Below, piece after piece: positions 1-6,690 of a stretch of DNA of 7,700 bases; within the stretch, counting starts at the first letter, position 1; each line of letters opens with the position of its first letter. Below the pieces are notes generated by a model. It did no database searches and had not been told where the DNA came from. It worked only from the letters and a program-made list of their open reading frames with translations. The stretch spans positions 1-7,700 of the forward strand of contig PIVW01000281.1 of the NCBI GenBank assembly GCA_003353825.1. The letters are read 5' to 3'. A program made the translations under genes and the position numbers. This DNA comes from Chloroflexota bacterium. GTDB taxonomy: Bacteria > Chloroflexota > Anaerolineae > J102.

Positions 1-44
1 TGGGTTCTGACGAACTCTTGTTCTCAGCCTATCTGGAGCATTAA

Positions 45-173
45 TCACCCTCTTGTGAAGCGCATAATGCCCCAAATGACAGCTGTAGTTTCTGATTTCA
101 AAGGTGCGAAATATAGGCTAAGCAGAACAAGAAAGAACGTTGGAAGCAGTACTACGCGATAAAAATGTCTCAT
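45..173 (-). CDS. possible small single-span membrane or secreted peptide
   Basis: A 42-codon minus-strand frame starts with ATG at 173 and ends with TGA at 45-47. It begins Met-Arg-His-Phe-Tyr-Arg and then has an uninterrupted hydrophobic run (VVLLPTFFLVLLSLYFA), followed by a short polar tail. That is the shape of a signal peptide or single membrane anchor: two positive charges, then a hydrophobic core. There is no convincing Shine-Dalgarno sequence before the ATG, and I recognise no family. It may be the N-terminus of a longer secreted protein cut off by a mutation, or chance in AT-rich DNA. The call rests only on the hydrophobicity pattern. Confidence 0.2.
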   Translation of the reverse strand: MRHFYRVVLLPTFFLVLLSLYFAPLKSETTAVIWGIMRFTRG

Positions 174-320
174 TTTGATCAAGCTCGTTACTTGGGACAA
201 GCAGTTATCACAGTCTTCTCTTCATAATCAAGTATTGACAGAATCAGTGATTTTGCTTAACAGATCGCTAGATTGTTTCGCTTATTATCCCCCGATAATT
301 TCAATTTGTCACCCGTAATT

Positions 321-342
321 TCCACAGTATTTTACCTGTGGA
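321..342. other. 7-bp perfect hairpin after the LuxR-type gene
   Basis: TCCACAG at 321-327 is perfectly complementary to CTGTGGA at 336-342 across an 8-base loop. It lies 10 bases past the stop codon of the regulator gene, the place where a terminator would be expected. No U-tract follows on the minus strand, so it is at best a weak or factor-assisted terminator or a 3'-end stabilising stem. Confidence 0.3.
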
Positions 343-352
343 CTCCTGCTGG

Positions 353-925
353 TCAGAGAGTAAAGCGTCCCAGGTCCGCATCCCGCACCCATACCGCCAC
401 TTGCGAGCGCGAGCCGGCGCCCAACTCGCCCAAGATATTACCCACGTGAAATTCCACCGTGCGCTCGGTGATGTGCAGCTCAGCCGAGATTTCACGGTTG
501 CTCTTGCCCTGCGCCAGCGCCCGCAGCACGTCCCGCTCCCGACCGGTCAACGCATCCCACCTGAATTTGACTTGCTCTTCCCAGGCGCGGATGCGTGCCA
601 GTTGCTCTAACGTCCACACGGTCTGCCCTCGTACAGCCTGACGCACGCCCTCCAACACTACATCCAATGCAAGTGCTTTCAGAAAATAACCCACCGCGCC
701 CAGCCGATGCGCTTCATGCAGATAGGTCGGGTTATCGTGGGCGCTGAGGAGCAAGATCGCAGGTCTGGATTCGGCCTCCGCCAGTGCGTCCAGCAACCCG
801 GTTCCGCTGTCTTCGCCCAATTGCGTTACGACCCCGACTATCCTGACAAGATCGCGGTCTATTGCATCCAGACTCTGGCCACCATCGGCGGCGAACAGGC
901 GACGGCAGCACCTGCCCAATCTCAC
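353..925 (-). CDS. LuxR/NarL-type response regulator with truncated receiver domain
   Basis: This is a 190-residue transcriptional regulator. Residues 126-183 form a GerE/LuxR-type helix-turn-helix: LTGRERDVLRALAQGKSNREI followed by the recognition-helix signature ITERTVEFHVGNIL. Residues about 37-100 match the rear half of a response-regulator receiver: a GEDSG turn, ILLLSAHD with the conserved Ser/Thr position (Ser61), and GAVGYFLK with the conserved lysine (Lys83). The front half, with the paired acidic residues of strand 1, is absent, and the usual phosphoacceptor aspartate before the GEDSG turn seems to be Val. The protein is therefore probably not switched by normal phosphorylation, or is decaying. 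The start is GTG at 925, preceded by AAGGA at 931-935 with 5-base spacing; an in-frame stop lies about 30 bases upstream, so the receiver cannot extend within this frame. It lies 135 bases after the ene-reductase gene on the same strand. Its target genes are unknown. Confidence 0.75.
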   Translation of the reverse strand: MRLGRCCRRLFAADGGQSLDAIDRDLVRIVGVVTQLGEDSGTGLLDALAEAESRPAILLLSAHDNPTYLHEAHRLGAVGYFLKALALDVVLEGVRQAVRGQTVWTLEQLARIRAWEEQVKFRWDALTGRERDVLRALAQGKSNREISAELHITERTVEFHVGNILGELGAGSRSQVAVWVRDADLGRFTL

Positions 926-930
926 ATCGA

Positions 931-935
931 TCCTT
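931..935 (-). promoter_or_regulatory. Shine-Dalgarno AAGGA fixing the GTG start of the regulator
   Basis: On the minus strand AAGGA sits 5 bases before GTG (923-925). This supports the short reading frame as the translated form even though half of the receiver domain is missing. Confidence 0.45.
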
Positions 936-1060
936 GTAGATGATGCAAAGGCAGTTCAGCTTACCAGCATGATGTCGGATCGCCCACGCAAACGGGGGCT
1001 AGCAATTTACACCGACTACGTCGGCGGCGATCTGAAACGCTATCTGCCGCCAACTCACTC

Positions 1061-2170
<1,110 letters not shown>

Positions 2171-2207
2171 TTACCGAGCGCCCAACTGCATGGCGAAAGG
2201 ACTATTT

Positions 2208-2279
2208 GACCAAACGACCAAACGACCACGCGACCACGCGACCAAACGACCAAACGACCACGCGACCACGCGACTAAAC
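2208..2279. repeat. 8-bp tandem repeat with a 32-bp AABB higher-order pattern
   Basis: Nine consecutive octamers run from 2208 to 2279. Two variants, A (GACCAAAC) and B (GACCACGC), alternate as A A B B A A B B, followed by a ninth, slightly changed copy (GACTAAAC). The repeat thus has a 32-base super-unit present twice. The last copy contains the stop codon of the aldo/keto reductase (2274-2276), so the array abuts and slightly enters the gene's 3' end. Confidence 0.92.
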
Positions 2280-3272
2280 AACCATCTTCATCCAGCCAGA
2301 GTTGTTGTGGAAGTCGCTGAGGGCGGTGCCGGGGGGACAGATGCTGTCGATGGCTGCCAGTACGTCTGCTTGTAGGGATGGTAGATCGAGTACGCCCAGG
2401 TTGTCAGTTAAGTGCTTTGGGATGCGCGGGCCGATGATGGCTGAGGTGATGCCGGGCTGTTGGATCAGCCAGAGCAAGGCCAGTTGGCTGAGGGTGATAC
2501 CCAGATCGGCGGCAATCTCGGCAAGCTGTATTGCTGCCCGCCGCCCGCGCTCACTGGCGCGGTCTTGCATGGTGGGGTCGGTGGCGCCACGGCTGTCGTT
2601 GTGTAAAATGCCGCCTGGGGGATAACGCCCGGCCAGGATGCCGCCGGCCAGGGGTGACCAGGGGATAAGGGCCAGGTTGTAACGCTGAGCCAGGGGCACC
2701 AGCTCGTTTTCGCTACGGCGATCGAGTAAGTTGTAAGGGGGTTGTTCACTGACATAGCGAGCGAGACTCTTGCGCTCGCTGATGGCCAGACCCTCCATCA
2801 CCAGCCAGGCGGGATGAGTAGTGGCGCCGATGTAATGAACCTTGCCGCTGCGCACCAGGTCATCCAACGCCCGAATCGTCTCTTCCTGATCGATCTCCAA
2901 ATCTACACGATGGATCTGGTAGAGATCGATGGTTTCGACACCGAGCCGTTTGAGCGAATCTTCGCAGGCCTTCATGACATGCAGGCGGTTGTTGCCCCGA
3001 TCGTTGGGACCGTCACCCATGGGAAAATAGACTTTGCTGGCGAGTACCACCTGGTCACGCACGCCCCGCTCGCGAATGATGCGGCCCAGTAACGCCTCTG
3101 CCCTGCCGGCATTGTAATAATTGGCGGTGTCGTAGAAATTGATGCCCGCCTCGAATGCTTGATCGAAAATCGCCGCCGCTTCTTCATCACTGCTACGGCC
3201 TCCAAAATTCATAGTGCCGATGCAAAGTGGCGAGACTTTGACACCCGTGCGTCCGAAATTACGATAGTTCAT
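2274..3272 (-). CDS. aldo/keto reductase
   Basis: A 332-residue NAD(P)H-dependent aldo/keto reductase with the typical cytoplasmic TIM-barrel layout. It reduces aldehydes or ketones, or acts on sugars or steroid-like substrates in some relatives. All four catalytic residues are visible: Asp48 and Tyr53 in YDTANYYNAG, Lys80 in VLASKVYF, and His121 in LYQIHRVD. The N-terminus MNYRNFGRTGVKVSPLCIGTMNFGG is the standard opening of this branch. SPLAGGILAGRY (about 206-217) and the C-terminal ITSAIIGPR segment (275-283) form the cofactor-binding side. The ATG at 3272 has a strong Shine-Dalgarno (GAGGAGG, about 3282-3288) at normal spacing. The restored toxin frame upstream would stop at TGA 3269-3271, overlapping this ATG, which indicates translational coupling to the toxin-antitoxin genes. 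The physiological substrate cannot be inferred. Confidence 0.95.
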   Translation of the reverse strand: MNYRNFGRTGVKVSPLCIGTMNFGGRSSDEEAAAIFDQAFEAGINFYDTANYYNAGRAEALLGRIIRERGVRDQVVLASKVYFPMGDGPNDRGNNRLHVMKACEDSLKRLGVETIDLYQIHRVDLEIDQEETIRALDDLVRSGKVHYIGATTHPAWLVMEGLAISERKSLARYVSEQPPYNLLDRRSENELVPLAQRYNLALIPWSPLAGGILAGRYPPGGILHNDSRGATDPTMQDRASERGRRAAIQLAEIAADLGITLSQLALLWLIQQPGITSAIIGPRIPKHLTDNLGVLDLPSLQADVLAAIDSICPPGTALSDFHNNSGWMKMVV

Positions 3273-3349
3273 GATAGCAAATCCTCCTCGATCTCATTGA
3301 TAAGAAAATCCAAATTGGACTCCATAAATGAGAGACCCGGTGCCGAAAA
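3269..3349 (-). pseudogene. out-of-frame C-terminal tail of the TumE-family toxin
   Basis: From the T-run the +1 minus-strand frame reads APGLSFMESNLDFLINEIEE and then DLLS before TGA at 3269-3271. This matches the expected C-terminus of DUF6516 proteins far better than the tail in the main frame. Removing one T joins the two parts as HNR-VSAPGLSF. The stop of this frame overlaps the ATG of the aldo/keto reductase as ATGA, an arrangement typical of intact operon neighbours, which supports this being the ancestral end. Confidence 0.75.
3281..3290 (-). promoter_or_regulatory. strong ribosome binding site of the aldo/keto reductase
   Basis: On the minus strand CGAGGAGGAT lies about 9 bases before the ATG at 3272. 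The same bases encode Glu-Glu-Asp in the restored toxin tail, so the ribosome site is nested in the end of the upstream gene. Confidence 0.7.
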
Positions 3350-3692
3350 CTCGATTGTGTTTGATATCGGGTGGAATATGTTTATGGTGGGGATGGGTAG
3401 ATGCTAAGCTTAAGTCATGTGGATGCGGTTGGGAATCATACCAATAAAGCAACATATCCCCTTTCCAAACCTCATAGCCGTAATCCCGAATCTCTCCATT
3501 GCCCGCTACAAATGTTACCGTTTCGCGAATCACCAAACGTGTGCCCGTCTGAAACTCAAGTTCACCGCGCAAGACAGCTACCGTAGCCCCACGCAGAACA
3601 ACGCCCAACGTTGAACGGCGAATAGTGTTATGTTGTTGTGGCAGCGTATAAATATACCGCTCATAGTCAGCCAGCGATAGGAACGGATTCAT
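3294..3692 (-). CDS. TumE-family (DUF6516) toxin, C-terminus frameshifted
   Basis: The frame as it stands encodes 132 residues and carries the hallmark of the TumE/DUF6516 toxins: RGELEF, then YGYEVWKGDMLLYWYDSQPH and the histidine-rich STHPHHKHIPPDIKHN. TumE proteins are the toxic partner of a type II toxin-antitoxin pair. After HNR the present frame reads a non-family tail and stops at 3294-3296. Moving by one base at the TTTT run (plus-strand AAAA at 3346-3349) restores VSAPGLSF...NLDFLINEIEE, which is what family members have there. The expected intact protein would be 140 residues ending at 3269. I chose ATG 3692 (MNPFLSLADYERYI, the usual family opening) over the TTG at 3710. It overlaps the antitoxin 3' end by 26 bases, so translation is probably coupled. 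It could be an inactivated toxin, a sequencing error, or slippage at the T-run. Confidence 0.85.
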   Translation of the reverse strand: MNPFLSLADYERYIYTLPQQHNTIRRSTLGVVLRGATVAVLRGELEFQTGTRLVIRETVTFVAGNGEIRDYGYEVWKGDMLLYWYDSQPHPHDLSLASTHPHHKHIPPDIKHNRVFGTGSLIYGVQFGFSYQ

Positions 3693-3972
3693 GGCGAGCC
3701 GTGTGTGCAATTAACTCCGACAGGGTACGATATTCACTACTCGCTACAAGCCTCTTAACCTGTTCATTGTATGCATCTATCCGTTCCTGCAAGATCTTGA
3801 ATGCCCCCGCCCATTGGCTCCAATCGAGCACCCAGGCATTATCAGCAGGTTCTTCCCCGTGCTGGTAGGCTTCAAAGAAAACCTCGCTGGGTATACCATA
3901 TTTCCGCTCAAAGATGAGCAAATCCTCACGCATGGCATGAATATCGCCCAAAATATCATCTAATGTCATCAT
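3667..3972 (-). CDS. putative antitoxin of the TumE-family toxin
   Basis: A 101-residue acidic, apparently all-helical protein encoded immediately before the toxin and overlapping it by 26 bases, the classical antitoxin-first layout. It begins MMTLDDILGDIHAMREDLLIF, continues with ERKYGIPSEVFFEAYQHGEEPADN and WVLDWSQWAGAFKILQERIDAY, and ends in a polar tail of about 30 residues. The middle resembles small antitoxin-like proteins often found beside DUF6516 toxins, with the pattern KYG-S-E-F-YQ-GE-W-WAGAFK. I do not see a clear helix-turn-helix, unlike the Xre-type TumA partner known from other bacteria. The role is inferred from position, size and overlap rather than from a recognised domain. 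The start is ATG 3972 or the adjacent in-frame ATG 3969. A good promoter with an overlapping palindrome lies just upstream. Confidence 0.7.
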   Translation of the reverse strand: MMTLDDILGDIHAMREDLLIFERKYGIPSEVFFEAYQHGEEPADNAWVLDWSQWAGAFKILQERIDAYNEQVKRLVASSEYRTLSELIAHTARHESVPIAG

Positions 3973-3990
3973 TCATCCAGTATGGAATTA

Positions 3991-4015
3991 GTATTGTGAA
4001 CTAGCCTCACTATAC
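3991..4015. promoter_or_regulatory. candidate operator palindrome of the toxin-antitoxin unit
   Basis: GTATTGTGA at 3991-3999 pairs in inverted orientation with TCACTATAC at 4007-4015 across a 7-base spacer, matching in 8 of 9 positions. The right arm covers the whole -10 hexamer of the promoter listed here, so a dimeric repressor bound to it would block transcription. Autoregulation by the antitoxin or the complex is the family norm; that this palindrome is the site is inference. Confidence 0.55.
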
Positions 4016-4038
4016 ACCAATCTCAGTGCGACGGTCAA
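4009..4038 (-). promoter_or_regulatory. sigma70-type promoter of the toxin-antitoxin operon
   Basis: On the minus strand TTGACC (4033-4038) and TATAGT (4009-4014) are separated by 18 bases. The -10 differs from TATAAT by one base and the -35 from TTGACA by one. The predicted start of transcription is near 4002, giving a leader of about 30 bases to the antitoxin ATG. It lies in the 80-base gap after the permease gene and may also serve the aldo/keto reductase and genes beyond. Confidence 0.65.
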
Positions 4039-4052
4039 TGAGAACTCTCACA

Positions 4053-6641
4053 TCAAATCAGTTTCTCTCTTGCCTTAGCGCTAAGGTAATCCATCGTCCA
4101 AACCATAAGCACGATAGCCAGCGTTGCCGCCCCTGCCGCCGCATACTGGTTGAGCCCCACCCACAAACGGAACTGCTGGCCGATGCCACCGCCGCCCACA
4201 AAGCCGATGACGGTGGACATGCGGATGTTGATATCCCACTGGTAGAGAATGTAGGCGAGGAACTGAGGAACCAACTGCGGGGCGATGGCAAAGACAAGCA
4301 CCTGCAGTTTAGCGGCGCCGGTGGCGGTCACTGCTTCCACCGGCCCCTCATCGATCTCTTCGATCTTCTCGGAGAAAAGTTTGCCCAGATTGGGGATAAT
4401 GTTGAGAGATAGTGCCAGCACACCGGCAAAGGGCCCGGCTCCTACCCAGGCCGCGGCGATGAGCACCAGGATCATCGGTTCGATGGAACGGAAGATGTTG
4501 AAGCTGGTACGGAACAAAGTATAGAAAATCCGGCCTACCCGCGTGTTACCCATTATGTTGCGCGCAGCCAGAAAACTGAGAGGGATAGCGAACAGGGTGC
4601 CAATGGTGGTCGCCAGCAGAGCCATGAGCAAGGTCTGCACTGCCAACTCGAGTACGATCTTGAAGTTCTCACTGATCTGGGGGCCACCCACCACTTCCTT
4701 CCAGGTGATGGCAACCCCCCCGAGCCCTCCCGCAGCCTGTTCAGGATCGAGTTCCAGCAAGGGGTGGATCTGCGTTTCTAAGCGCACGGCGCCGGACGGA
4801 TCTGTTGTGCAGCAATTGGATTTGATGCGCAGGAAAGCCCCATCGGGCATCACCCAGCGTATAGAGACGTCGGTATCAGGGGGCAATTCATGGCCGATGA
4901 TGGTGAGGGGTTCGCCCACATCACCGCAATTGCGCGAGAGATTGAGGCGCGGGCCTGCCAAGACCGCAGGCGCCACTTCAGTCACACCGCAGGGGACCGG
5001 TAATTCCTGGCTGACGCTTAACTCTTCGGTGGGACGCTCGATAATATCGGGGGACGCGAAAGCACCCAGCAGGCGCAAACCGTCGGGAGCGCCTCGCACC
5101 AGATCGAGCATTTCCACCTTGGATACCTGCCATGACCAAATAAAGGCCGCCAGGAAACCGATGACGATCAATGCCCGAGTAAAGAGACGAACGCTGGGGT
5201 TTCCTTTTTGGGTCGAGGGTACGCCTTCGATAATACGCTGCCGCAGCTTGCTGGAGATGAAGTCGAGGGTGGCGATCACGAGGATGATGGCAATGATCGC
5301 CGTCGCCATGGACGAGAAGCGATTCAAGCGAATCCACTGAATCACCAGGAAACCCAGACCGGCATCGCTAACCAGGCCGATCACTGTGGACATACGGACA
5401 TTGATGTCCCAGCGATAGAGGGTGTAGGAAGTGAACGAGGGCATGATCTGGGGTAAGACAGCGTAAATCACGATCTGTGGCCCTCGTGCTCCCGTCGCTC
5501 GCACAGCTTCGATGGGTCCCGGATCGATGCTCTCGATAGCTTCGGAGTAGAGTTTGCCCAGGGCAGCAACGGTGTGCAGCCAGAGCGCCAACATCCCACC
5601 AAAGGGCCCCAACCCCACCCACACCGCGAACACAATCGCCCACATCAAGGTCTCCAGCGAGCGCACGATATTAAGGATGGTGCGCACGACATAATAGATC
5701 GCCCGGGTCAGGCGATGGCCCTCCATAAGGTTGCGCGCGGCCAGGAAACTGACCGGCACAGCGAAGATCACACCCAGCACCGTCGCCAGGAAAGCAATGG
5801 CGATCGTTTCCAGTATCTTTTCCAGCACTAAAGCCAAGGTCTGTGTGGGCTGTAGCGATCCGTAAGGTCTGTGTTGTTCCGCCCGGATCACGTGCGTTTG
5901 GGTCTCACCTTCGGCCGGTATCTGTGTGAGCGGTACGGCCAGCGGCACCTGAATGGTGATGGCAAAACGGCCGGTCTCATCGGTCAGGAAGAGGACCGGC
6001 TTGCCCTCTTCGATAAGACGCTGGCTATCGCCGATGGGTTTATTCCACCACATTTCCCCCTCGAAATCGGGGAAATAGCCCTCTCCCTCCAGTTCGATAA
6101 ACTCGTCGATGCTAGCACAATCGCTGGAGATATATAGACTGGGCGTATCGGTAGCCTCACGCTCGGGTTCAGGTAGAGGTTCGATGCACGGCACCTGAAT
6201 TGGCGCCAACCCTACGATATCCTCGGTAGGGTATTCCATAAATTCGGGATTGACCAAAGCCTTGAGATAAGGCTGCATTGAAGGCCATCCCGTAATCAGC
6301 CGATCAAAACGGACGTCAGTTACCTGAATTCCGATCGCATAAATGATAATTGCACCGATAATCACCGGCGCCCATAGGCGTGAGCGGCGGCCACTGGCCA
6401 ACTTGTAAGCATCCCAAATATTCCACAGCCAGATCTGCCCCAACCCAACGATAAACCCCACACCACTGCCCAACCATAGTACCAGGGATGTCATCAACAG
6501 CAATCCGACAAAGAGGCCGATACCTCGCCAGCGCTGCCCAAGCAAGAATTGGCCGCTACCCGGCAGGATCGCAGAGAGGAGGGCAGGTTGCCAGGGAGCA
6601 AATTTCAAGCGGGCGTCTTTGGAATATTGTTGTTGGGCCAT
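4053..6641 (-). CDS. phnE: double-length phosphonate ABC transporter permease (PhnE-PhnE fusion)
   Basis: An 862-residue membrane protein containing two PhnE-type permease domains in one chain, presumably forming the whole transmembrane pore of a phosphonate or related phosphorus-compound importer. Residues 1-80 are a TM2-like N-terminal module with a PGSGQFLLGQRWRGIGLF motif and two membrane spans. The first unit covers about 90-470 and the second about 488-862. Each has an entry helix, an extracellular insert, and then a permease core. The cores open with LAARNLM (301-306) and LAARNIM (691-697). Both keep the ATPase-contact EAA loop: EAIESIDPGPIEAVRATGA (367-385) and EKIEEIDEGPVEAVTATGA (758-776). 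Both also have WDIN-RMSTVIG near the end. The two inserts (about 134-235 and 533-628) are alike: each has PTE, then VPC, a second Cys 21-23 residues later, and a Gly-rich beta pattern. The gene starts 50 bases after the ATPase gene. Conventional PhnE is about 260 residues. Confidence 0.93.
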   Translation of the reverse strand: MAQQQYSKDARLKFAPWQPALLSAILPGSGQFLLGQRWRGIGLFVGLLLMTSLVLWLGSGVGFIVGLGQIWLWNIWDAYKLASGRRSRLWAPVIIGAIIIYAIGIQVTDVRFDRLITGWPSMQPYLKALVNPEFMEYPTEDIVGLAPIQVPCIEPLPEPEREATDTPSLYISSDCASIDEFIELEGEGYFPDFEGEMWWNKPIGDSQRLIEEGKPVLFLTDETGRFAITIQVPLAVPLTQIPAEGETQTHVIRAEQHRPYGSLQPTQTLALVLEKILETIAIAFLATVLGVIFAVPVSFLAARNLMEGHRLTRAIYYVVRTILNIVRSLETLMWAIVFAVWVGLGPFGGMLALWLHTVAALGKLYSEAIESIDPGPIEAVRATGARGPQIVIYAVLPQIMPSFTSYTLYRWDINVRMSTVIGLVSDAGLGFLVIQWIRLNRFSSMATAIIAIILVIATLDFISSKLRQRIIEGVPSTQKGNPSVRLFTRALIVIGFLAAFIWSWQVSKVEMLDLVRGAPDGLRLLGAFASPDIIERPTEELSVSQELPVPCGVTEVAPAVLAGPRLNLSRNCGDVGEPLTIIGHELPPDTDVSIRWVMPDGAFLRIKSNCCTTDPSGAVRLETQIHPLLELDPEQAAGGLGGVAITWKEVVGGPQISENFKIVLELAVQTLLMALLATTIGTLFAIPLSFLAARNIMGNTRVGRIFYTLFRTSFNIFRSIEPMILVLIAAAWVGAGPFAGVLALSLNIIPNLGKLFSEKIEEIDEGPVEAVTATGAAKLQVLVFAIAPQLVPQFLAYILYQWDINIRMSTVIGFVGGGGIGQQFRLWVGLNQYAAAGAATLAIVLMVWTMDYLSAKAREKLI

Positions 6642-6690
6642 TATATTGCTCTACGTTTCGGCGTCTATCAGATAATGAAGATGTAGATGG

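Larger units (their letters stand above)
1..352. other. AT-rich region without a firm gene
   Basis: This stretch is clearly richer in A and T than the rest of the window and lies downstream of the LuxR-type gene. One plus-strand frame is open from base 1 to about 161, and another short one ends at 42-44, either of which could be the tail of a gene outside the window. Neither resembles a family I know. I see no tRNA, rRNA or CRISPR structure and no terminal inverted repeat of a mobile element. Apart from the possible small minus-strand peptide and the hairpin listed separately, I cannot assign content. Confidence 0.4.

Noticed and set aside
235..263. TTGACA with a weak TAACAG-like -10 pointing rightwards
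   Set aside because: The -10 is poor and no plus-strand gene follows; the next feature is the 3' end of a minus-strand gene.
707..943. plus-strand frame of 78 codons opposite the regulator
   Set aside because: It lies opposite the LuxR-type coding frame, has no ribosome site or family resemblance, and is a shadow.
4039..4050. small inverted repeat TGAGA/TCTCA after the permease stop as a terminator
   Set aside because: A stem of five base pairs with a 2-base loop and no U-tract is not a credible intrinsic terminator.
4543..5340. 265-codon open plus-strand frame opposite the permease gene
   Set aside because: Its translation is low in pattern and rich in Arg/Ser, and the opposite strand carries a fully recognisable PhnE permease with intact motifs. 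It is an antisense shadow.
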